In this document: piece after piece, positions 49,950-60,900 of the stretch | Layout: each line of letters opens with the position of its first letter | Numbering within the stretch: the first letter of the stretch is position 1 | From: Baylisascaris procyonis | Lineage: Eukaryota > Nematoda > Chromadorea > Rhabditida > Ascarididae | Direction of reading: 5' to 3' | NCBI GenBank assembly: GCA_037389465.1 | Contig: JAZARR010000123.1 | Span: 2,488,501-2,552,500 of the forward strand | DNA: 64,000 nucleotides | Program-made: the position numbers and the translations under genes | Notes under the pieces: generated by a model | Told to the model about the DNA's origin: nothing | The model's database searches: none | Seen by the model: the letters and a program-made list of their open reading frames with translations, nothing else

Positions 49950-52900
49950 CTAGAATACAGATTATGATAAGGCAAGGATTTAGCTAGTCGCCTACGAAGG
50001 CTGTATGAACGACGCGGAAGAAACAGCACACGAATTCCGACGAAAAGTAATCGAGAAACCAAGTTAAATTCGTTTGAAATTTGCATTTTAACAATGAGTC
50101 TTTTGTTGAATTGCTACGCCAAGAAGTCAAATTTCTAGCTTCGCAACTTGCTGCAAATCTTCCTCGTTTCAGTGTTTCTGCCCTCTTTCAAGTCCACAAG
50201 GATACGCGCTTACAGTTCGTTTCACTTGGTTCTTTTTAAGTTCTCAAGTCTAGCTAATCTGCGCCAATTTGGCAATTCTTAGAAGCGCTACAAGAAAAAT
50301 GAATCGTTGGAACGAAGGAATTCGCCCGATCTAATTTTGTAAGGTGACCCAATGAAAAGTTTAGTTAGATAGGTCCAACTGACCTCCACCTACGCTAAAA
50401 AGGGATTTGACCGAGGAAACTCCAGGCACAAACGTGGCCAAATTATTAAGAACATTTCCGATAGATCATGTGGTTGAGAACATTTATGATTTAGTCAATG
50501 TCGTCACCAGAACTAGATACTGTAAATAACTATAAAGCCAACGATACTATGAAGAAAGTATTTCGCCCTGAGGATCACTATTGGAAATTGGATCAGTAGT
50601 GGAAATCACTAAAATTCTTTATCGTATCGAATGGTATTTTGGAAATCTTAGATTATGATAGATTTTTTGAAAACTTCCGAAGCTACGCATGAATAAAGTG
50701 AATTGAGATAAAGTGAAATTTGGCATCCACTCAAAAGAAGGATGGATAGAGTAGATAAGAAAGAAGAAGCATTATACGATCTTGATTAGCGCTGAATGCG
50801 GATAAAATCGAGCATTGAAAGCAATTTTGTAGGTAATGAAAAATTTTTTTCTGTATTGATGAAAAGGTTGTATGATGATTTCCGGCTGGTAAATTGTATT
50901 TCTCGTTCCAACGCTTCCAACAACTTTGAAGAGGATATCCATTCATTGCTTAGAAAAGAATTCAGCAAAGATGTCATCTTTATAGGCCGATTTTGATCTT
51001 TTTTTGTGCAGGTAACTAGAACTGCCAATAATTGGCTGCTGAAGTATTTCCAAATAAATGGATTTTTATTAGTACTGCTGTGCCACATATAAGGACGTTC
51101 AAAAGGTAGATCGTACTGGTGGTTGGGTGCGAAGAAGCAGAGCCAAACGGATGGAAAGAAAGTGTTCAGAAGAGAAGTGGGTGGTAGATAGTTTTTCCGT
51201 TCGCTCTACTTCATGCCATTTAAGGAGGAACTGGCTTTCACTTCGCTTCGATGGAGGAAAGAGGATCTAAATTCCATTTGCAAGGAGTGAAAGAAATTGA
51301 TCTTCAGCAAGATGCATCATTTTCACAATGCTTGAATATACTTTCTTTGAAAATAATACTTCGCAATCTTTCACATCTTATATAATTAACAGCACTCCAC
51401 CAGCAGAAAGCAACTTCAAAGGAATATCTCTCGCAGGAAACGCGTTTTCTACGCTTGCTGAACATCGCATATCATAATGTTTCGAATTTGTTGCCAGCGA
51501 GGTGGAAGTAAAAATAATGACTGTATGGTTCACTACTTAAGTGGTAATAAGGAGGGTTCCGATGAGACAATGGAGTTCTGTGTCATATAAGATGCAGTAG
51601 AGGAGATATCTTTACCCCTTGCGCCTGTACTGAAATGTTATTGCACGAATATTCTGGAAAACATCCAAACGGAATGAAATGACAGCTATTAAAGAAACAA
51701 CCTGTGTACAAGTGGCGTAGCCCAACGAGAAGCTTTTCGATGGAGAGCAGCCTTGTAGAGATTTGTTCGATGCCTCGCATCCTTTCATTCAATGCCTCGA
51801 AGTTCGCTTTCATCTCGGTGAACATCGCTACTACTTCCTGCAGATTCATTCACTATTTTCTTTCAGTTTCTAAGTGTCGAGAAAGTTGAGAAACAAGGAA
51901 GAAACAGGAAGTGCTTCTAGTCTCATAATTTCTCTCCCACCCCTCCTCCCCCGATTTTTCCTCTACTAAGGCCAAGAAAGCAAAATGCAAACTATCTGCA
52001 GCGTTTGTTCAAGGCGCAAGAAACCAGGCTTCTTACTACGGTGTTTATCTAATCCTCTGACAACGTTGAGTTTCCAGAATCATAGAGTGCATGCCATAAG
52101 AAATGAGTTATTTCATGATCCAATGTACCCAAAAATAACAGTTTATGAATGTCATAAATTGATAGTTGTGCGTTACGCAAAACCAAAGAAAACTTCATGA
52201 GGAAATCTAATCGTTTCTGCATGAAGTTGCAACGGCTTCGAGCTCAATTTCGAAGTAGTTTTCGAGCTCAATCAAACCTTCCTTTCGGATTTCAAGTTAA
52301 AAATTCTCGGAACTGACAAGCAGATTCCATAAAGCACAGAACATTCTGGGCGAAGAATTCTAGTGTAAATATAAAACGCGTTCTCAGATTTCATTGAATC
52401 TGTTTCGGTAAATATTGATCACAACAACGTTTCCCAATTATTACAGCCGAACCAGTGATTGTTGGGGGCAAATTTCCTGCATCTTATACACCTTCTTTTA
52501 TACGTTCTCTGCAAACCTCACATAGAATGCAAAAGCACAAAACAAGTGAGCATTCACAGCTGTCGCAACTACGGCTGTATTTGGCTTCCCCATAAAAACT
52601 TAGTGAGGAACAAACATTGAAAGGGCGAATCGCGTCTCTCTTCATATCCGAGGATGTCCAACCAGCCCTATGCAGAATTTCTTCGTCTCCAAAAGTCGCT
52701 CGCTTAAGAAGTGGAGGCTTTCGAACGCCTGATTGATCCCTAGTTCCGCGCACGATATGATTTCCCATTGCTTCATCAGTGGTCAACGAAACCGACGATG
52801 AATGCCTGTTCGTTTCGAGTTTCTTTATACCCTGAATGTGAACTTCAGTTGCGCCATGGCGGCATTTTAAAATCATTTCAACTCTTACTGCGCTATTTCA

Positions 52901-55900
52901 TCTCGAGAGGTTGCTTGACAATGAAGGCAAGTTCTTGTTGTGCATGAGAACAAATGAAACTAGCTCGTTTTTTTTGCCAGAATTCAATTGAATATGCAAA
53001 AAACTCCACATCCGAACTCCATGAAAATGACAAAGAAAACAAAAAGAAAGTTGGCTGATCGTTTAGTATAAACCACAATACAGACATCATACTTTCACGC
53101 ACGTCCATAAACACGCATATGTGCACTCATGAATACATATCCCGACACAGATATGAACTGAACTTTTAGTGCTTTCTAGGCGTTATGGGTTGTATACGTT
53201 AAAAATGATGCCAAATAGGCGTTTGCTTCCGCAGGTTTTCAAAGACTGGCAAAGATTAGCGAACAGTGAGGACATTATCAAATCAACATTGTCCACTCAA
53301 AAAACAAGGTTTCACGTTCGAGTGAGTGCTCCATTCAATAAAGAACTTGAGGTTTCGTCTACTGTGAAAGGGAAGGAATAAGGCCATGACCAACGCATTC
53401 TACTAAAAATGCTCTTTCTGGGTAAGTTTTCCGTTCCTTGTGAACCACAAAAAAATGGTTATTCACCCAGTAAACGTTGTACTCATAGATAACGATATGC
53501 GTTGCAAATAACCGCCAATGCAACGATGGTTAATACAGAAACACCGATCCAGACAAGGAAGCAGACCTGTTCAATGTCTGCGAATAGTGGCGACGGAAAA
53601 ATTCGAGTGCCATGTCGTTCACGCATTCGAAATAGAAGTTTGCGAACTGGATGATCGGCGCTTAATGTTAATTTTTCGTTCTTCCGCCTCTCGTCGAGCT
53701 CTTTCTCACGTTTCACATCAATCACTTTGCGGAATTTCAACTGAAATATTGAGCAATTCTACGATTCAACAAGGTAATCGCATACTCCAAAATTATACTG
53801 TCGTTCTCCGGAAGAAACAATGAAAATTCTTTTGAAAAAATGGCAGTCTTTGGAGAAAATATTACCACAACTGCAAAGTTCAAGGGGACTGTTTTAGTGA
53901 TGCTGAAGTGCGCTGAATGCAGAAGCGCAAACGTCGCAGATCCTCTTGTCCACTTTTTCGTTTATTCCTGATAAAGCTAGTTGGCGATGAAATTGACCGC
54001 CATTTCAACGTTTGAATATTCCCCCGTCATTCAACAGATTTGAGAAAAAATAACTCACCCTATGTGTAAGATTATAAGTAAGCACGAGGTTTCTGGCAAA
54101 AGAATTTGCGAAGGCCTTGTAGAAATCGAGCACCTGAAAATGTACCATCTTGAAAACCTCTTAGACTTGATCTCGCTACCACAGTCGTCTGAAGTGGGGC
54201 ATCACCTAAGTATGGGGAATGGCAAATATTTGGAAATAGTTAAGCCGTTAACGTATGTATCCTCGGAAAATACCTTGCTCAAAAACCGCCACAAATTTTG
54301 CCTTCACGCAAGCGAATTCTTTACATCGGGTTCCGCTCACTTTCCCAGGATATTCTAGTGTCACTTTTATCCACTATCGGTTCAATTTTGGCGGACCGCT
54401 TGTGCGACTCGCAGAGGAAATATTTGAATTAGAAGGTATGAAATGTGAAAATAACAGTTAGTAGTAGGGTCTTTCACTTATATTTTGTTCTCGCACTTTT
54501 TTTGCGTTTTAATTCCTCAATGACGATCAAAAATAAGCGAAGGAATCCACCGTTTTACCTCCATAAGTTTGTCCTTTTTAATCATATGTAGATCGGTATA
54601 GGTTAATGCGCGAACATTAGCGGCACTCTGCCCAGTCCCTGATTGCTTCCAGAATTCGTCACCAAACACATCGCCCTTTCCTTGAAAGGAATAAGAAATA
54701 GAACAGATTGTTAGGGTTGCAGAAAAAAGTTAACTGAAGAGCACGTTGGATGACGATCAGAAATAACTGATACATGCGAGAGTCCGTTATACAACAAAGA
54801 TTTAAAAAATGCATCAAGTACAGAAACTGATAAAGGTGCTCTTGTTAATGTAATATTTACGCCAAAGATTTTCGATTCTTTTACTTATTTTACTAATGAT
54901 CCCTGATGAACTCGCAAGAAACAATTATGCGCAGGAGTGGGAAAGGAACGAAATTCGTCGTTTGAACAGGCCATCGATCAATTCACAGAAGATTTTAGTG
55001 CTGATTCATGGAATTATTTCAGCTCGTTTCCTATTTAAGCTAATGCAATTGAATCTCCTTTTTCATAACATATATATGATATCTTCTGAGTTTTCAGTCA
55101 ATTCTGTAGCTACTCAAGTGAACTCTAGTTAGTCGTGCAGCGAGCTTTGATGAAATTTCTGAACTATCCATGATGCTAAATCCAGGAACTCAGCTTCCAT
55201 TCCATCGCCCAGCAAATAAATTCCTAATGAAATGTGAGTGCGTCATACCACACTGTGCTATAATTTAGGTTGTGCCCTGAGAGGATATCAACATTAACGT
55301 AACAAGGTTTGTGCGCTTGATTTTCAAGGAATGAACAGAACAAGCAGTATACTCCAATTTTATGAATGAATGCAAACCAAGTATGGCGACCACCTCTTCG
55401 TCCTGTATCACCTCGAGCGAACCAGAAACAACAAACCATAATGCATCCACAGATTCCCCCGTGTGGTATAGCAAGTCGCCGGGCGCCGCATGGTTACTCT
55501 TAAAGTTATTCTTTATCGTTATCAAGGCAGGATGTGCACACCGAACGGAAGTATGCTTCTCCCCGAAAAAGGCTTTCACAACTTCCCTCTACTTAGTTCA
55601 ATTGGAGTCTACGATTAAAACGGAGCCGCTTACTTACCATTCGTTGACCATCGGTCATTGCCGTCCTCTCACACTGACCACGAAATAACCAATGGAGCAA
55701 CCACCCCTACTGAGAATCTATGACTTCAGATCTTAAGCATATGGATGGTCTTGCGGTAACAACGCTTGGTTCAAACCGTCTCAATAGTATTCGGCTCCAT
55801 TGCACGAATCGACCGAGTCGTGAATGGCTTATTCGTGCACATTGCATTGGTGATGCCACCTAAGCACCACGAGCGATGGAACGCATCCCGTATACCTGTC

Positions 55901-57880
55901 CCCTTCTTTGGATTTTTATTCAGCTGGCGTTGCCACTTTAAGCTAAGTTAGAATCAAACGAGGACTCCGTAGATTGTGAGTGTCAACTAGATTGATGGAC
56001 TGATTGGAGACTGTTTCAATAGAAAATTTATATTACAATACAATTCAGCTGGAGACTTTTGAGCACAAACCTCAAGGTTTTTTTAATGGTGACATGTTAT
56101 GATATGTGTGTCTTTGATCGTAAGATGGAAGCTTCTTTTTCAAAATCTCAAAGATTTCACTGCATTCGCGCTTGTACTTCGGTACTAATTGCGTTATCTA
56201 GGAAGTTAGGAAAATAGTGAAATTTCCTTCTCAATAGTATTAATTTTCTTGCTTTCAGTTTGGAAGCTCTTGCTGAATGGATCTCATTGATAGTAGTGAC
56301 TTCACCTCATCCAACGGTGATTACTCATATATGCTCTAATTCTGCAATTCTTGAATTCACACCTGATTTGAAACGAATCATATAAGCAGCGGCGAGCTTC
56401 GTTTAGACCTAAGACCAGCAATACGAGCTAACAAAATTTCGAAGCAATGCTCTCAAACTCATTATGGTGATTCTCATATAATCTTATTTTAAAAATTAGA
56501 ATATTCGTTGTTTTATTCGAAAGAGACGGGATAACACACTAACCTCAAGATGAATAGCCAGTTGACGTAGACAACCATCTGAAGCAAGTCGAAAACATGC
56601 ATGCTCGTTGAAAACTTTCCGATTTAGGTGAACACAAATATCAGCTTTCATATCTTTTGGGCAATAACTTAACACCTATAAAGGTTTCATTAATCATCGA
56701 ACGATTAGTAATCGTACTGTCGATCACGATAATGGCTTTCAGCAATACTTTTTCTCATATACTAGAAATAGCTATCAAATGCGTTTTTTTATCGGCCGTG
56801 CAAAAAATATTCGTATATTGGCAAATTTTCTCGAGCAATTACACTTTACAAAATCAGCCACTAGAACCACCTTCAAATTCGTATGATTTTACGTTTATGC
56901 ATTTTGTAGCCGAAGTTACTGCAAACAAACACAAAGTTCACTTCTTTGCAAGAAAAAACTGTGACACTCTTTTCGGACACAATGATGACAATAACCTTGG
57001 AAAAAAACTTTCGATTTATGAAAGCCGCGAAGGTTTAAATTTTTTTGCTAGCCGATTGAATCTGCATTGTCAATTAATGTTGACACGATCGCTCACTCAT
57101 TATCGAGCATAACAGCGAAACTGGCGTAATTGATTAGCAAGCGTTTGATCGCTCGTTTAGGTAATTTATCTAGGTGCATTGAACAGAACAATTCAATGAT
57201 TTGATATATGTGTGAATATGAGTTGCCGACGGCTTTGTTAGCTAATCTCATCATTTTGGCGTGGTCATATAACTAATCCCAATTGAGTTCTCGCATAATT
57301 CAACTGGTTCAATGTGCTAAAGGGTAGAACGACCAAATATACTCAATTAGCATTTACCTAACCAAAACCACATACTCAGTTAGCATTTATCAACTTCGTC
57401 CCTCATCCGTAGCCCCCCCCCCCTCCAAAGAAAAAAAATGTTGGAAATCGTGACGCGTACAACGTTTGTTGAATTATACGAAAAATGTCAGTGCACCTTT
57501 TCGGTGGAACGCCAAAGTTCAAATTTTCATTAACATGTTCGTTGCCTTTGAGCATAATTGGCCATACCTTATTAGTATCAATGCCTTTTGTCATCGCCCA
57601 TGTGCTGACGACGTAATCCATCACTCTTTCGGCCAGCTCCTTTGGCACCTCTTGAAGCTTAATAAATTCACGCACGTTCGATATCATATCATGATAACTG
57701 AAAACTCTTATTTGTAATTCAAATCTCAATTGACTCAAGATGCCAAGAAAATTATGAGTACTAACTCATCAGGACGAACTTGCAATATACATAATAAACT
57801 ATTTTCGCCTATATTTTCGCGTCTCATTATGAGAATTCAATGCTTTAATCTCAGATATGTGTTTATTGCTTTTCTATCCG

Positions 57881-57927
<47 letters not shown>

Positions 57928-60900
57928 TATTTATTTATTTATTTAACAGATTTCTTTTTCGACAAATGTTCAGTGGACTTGCATAAGATAGACTCTTTAA
58001 AACAATCTTTTTGACAATTGTTGCATCAATTTTAATCATCATATTCAACTAATGAAGTTCAGTGGGCATCAAATCGAACTGTTTTTCCGTTATTACTAAG
58101 CCGATGAAGCCTTATTAGAGTTTGCAAAAACTGACCATGCCTGCATAAACAACACATGAATTCAACATCTATAAATTGTAGTGACCGTGCATTTTCTCGT
58201 AATGTTTATGCAGTTCTATCGCTTTTACTTATAAGAAATAGCTAAGGCCTAAATTGGGGAACATAAATCTTGACCGTTACAACTGAACATGCTTTTAATC
58301 AAGAGCAGCAAACTTGCTGCTTGAAACGTTTTGCATCAAATGATGATTTTCCGTCTTCCTAAGAAAGCTGTCAAATTTGGAACCGATTTGTGCATTTTTC
58401 ACTGTTCCTTGAACCGGAAGACGAATTTGCGCGAAAGAAAAATCAGTACAAAAGTACGTGATGCGTCAATCATAGCTAAGCGTAAGGGAAAGTTTACCGC
58501 ACAGTGGCCGAAGTCATCTGTTGGATAATTGTAGTCATATGGCCGAAGATTGCTGCATATAGTAATGCGGAGATAATCATCATACATACGCCGAATAATT
58601 TTTCATTGTCGGTTGTTGATGCGATATTGCCAAAGCCAACCGTCGACATACATGACATCGTAAAATATAGCGCTACAAACTTCAGTAAGTCTGCATTCGC
58701 TTCTATGTTATCGATATAACCTAATAGGAAACACGTTTCCTCGAACTTCACTACAGTATTGGAAAGTTCTCACTATTCACTTAGAAACATCTATAGTCAG
58801 CATACCTTTTGTATAGGTAATTTAGCTCAATTTTATTCATAGTATGGTTGCGAGCAGAGACAACGAGGACCTGATGAAGCTTTCAGATGTTTTATCATTG
58901 CGCAGTTTTTTCGTATGCGAAACAGAAATAGACGAAAATTATGATAAATAAGATAGCAAATAGAAAGGTTCCCCATCCTATGCGCTTTATCGGGCGACAA
59001 CTTCAAAATTTATACAGGCTTTTCTTTACGATTTGAAGGAAACAATTGCGCAAGAAGAAATTCGCATCTCTCCAGCGCACTATAGAGTACCCATAACCTT
59101 GTGTTGGTTCGTAATCGTATCCGTGAAGATATGAGCCGATACTTCTACAGCAAGGACATGGAGCGTCCTGGACAAAAACTTAAAATTATTCACATTGATT
59201 TTGGAACAAACGATGTGACTCTCTGAGGTTAACAAATCTTACAGAGTAACCCAAAGTTGGTATAAATGAAATAATTACTAACAACTTATATAAGCTGATG
59301 TTCTTGGCGGTCCACCAACCAGCTTATACCGATCGGTAAAGGTGAAATTGTATGGCGAGCTGAGATCCTTTGAAAGCTTCAACAGCCAACCTTCCGGTAA
59401 TGATGGATCGCTGAACTGAAACACCTCAGCCCTTATTAATGCATTCATTGTAATTCCATTGATAATATACGTTTCATAGAATCTTGCACACTCGCAAAAC
59501 TGCATCAGAAACCACCGTCGAAGGCAGCAAAGCTTTGATGACTTGTACAGCGGTATCATGACATTGAAAATAGTGTCTGAGAGAGAAATTATTTTAGAGC
59601 CACCTCTACTAAGGTTGGTTGCACCTTGCCATCAAACTGTGATAGTTGTTTCGTTGCGTTCACAAATGTTAGCATTCCAACATTGTTTACTTCATAACAG
59701 AAGTCAGTTTATTTTGTTTCACTTCAAAATTATTTGATCAGGCCTTTTGGAGTATGGAAGATGAATACTTTCCAGACGATCGTATGAAAAGCTCAAGGAG
59801 ACGAGTTCATAAAATCTGCGTTTGATGACATTGCTTCAAAAGTCTACTGGGCATAAGAAGAAAAAGAAGGGTCAAAAAAGCGGCCGAAATTGTTGGCGTG
59901 AATTGTTGTTCTCATGCATTAGGCTCACCTTTACTGAACGAATATTTGGCAGAAGCTCACAATTGCTTTGGTAAATGTCGAACGCTAAATCAATCGACTT
60001 GCAAAAATTACTTACCCTTAATCGAACTTCATACTCGCCAATAGAGAACCAAATGCATGCGAGCCAATGAGCAACAAGAACATAAGCGCATAGCAAGAGT
60101 AGAAGCGTTGCGGCACCGTACTCCAAATAGTTGTCAAGTTTGCGCGCCACTCGGCCCAGACGAAGTAGTCGCACAACTTTGAGCGCACTCAACAACGAGC
60201 CTATCCTCTGGAATATCCCTCAACTTATCGAACAAACTGAACAGTGCAATCTTCTTGCTTCGATTTTTTGGCACTGAATTTTGCATTACAACGGGCTTCT
60301 ACCGCCAGAGTTCGCCATCGAGCACCTTACAACTACCTGCGCCAGAATATTTAGTGCATCCATTTCCTTTTTACTTGCAAGTCACGTTGATCTTAGGAGG
60401 GGTTCTCATCGGAAAGTGGCTGCCAAATCGGACACTAGTACCCTTTTCTGTAAAGATTCCTTTTAGTGGCTTCATTATCGCAATATTTTAGAATTCCATT
60501 TCGGACGTTGATATCATTAGCACATACTCTATAAGAGGAGAAAGGTAGCAGCGAAAAATGGAAGCGGCAAAGAAGGCAGCAACAGATCAACCACAACATT
60601 ATAACATCATTAGGTAATTATAAAATGATTGGTTAAATTGGTCAATGCTCGACAATTTGTAGGTCTCTATAGGAGCAAGTTGGCTGTGCCCGAACGTTAC
60701 TTTCCTCCACATCAAGTAGCGCAGTTGCATCCCTTCATTTGCTTCTTATTTTATATTTAAAGAATCCTATTTTTTGTCGACTAAAATACAAGCAAACAGT
60801 GAAAGAAAAATTTCAATATCCAAGCAAAAAAAAAGGCATCGTTATGAATGAAAACTAGTGCTTTGATATCTAATTTTCAATCATCTTATGAAATCTGCAT

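Noticed and set aside
56657..57112. 151-codon plus frame opposite egl-2
   Set aside because: It covers an egl-2 intron and the reverse of a confirmed exon (56675-56544), has no homology, and its composition is that of intronic DNA.
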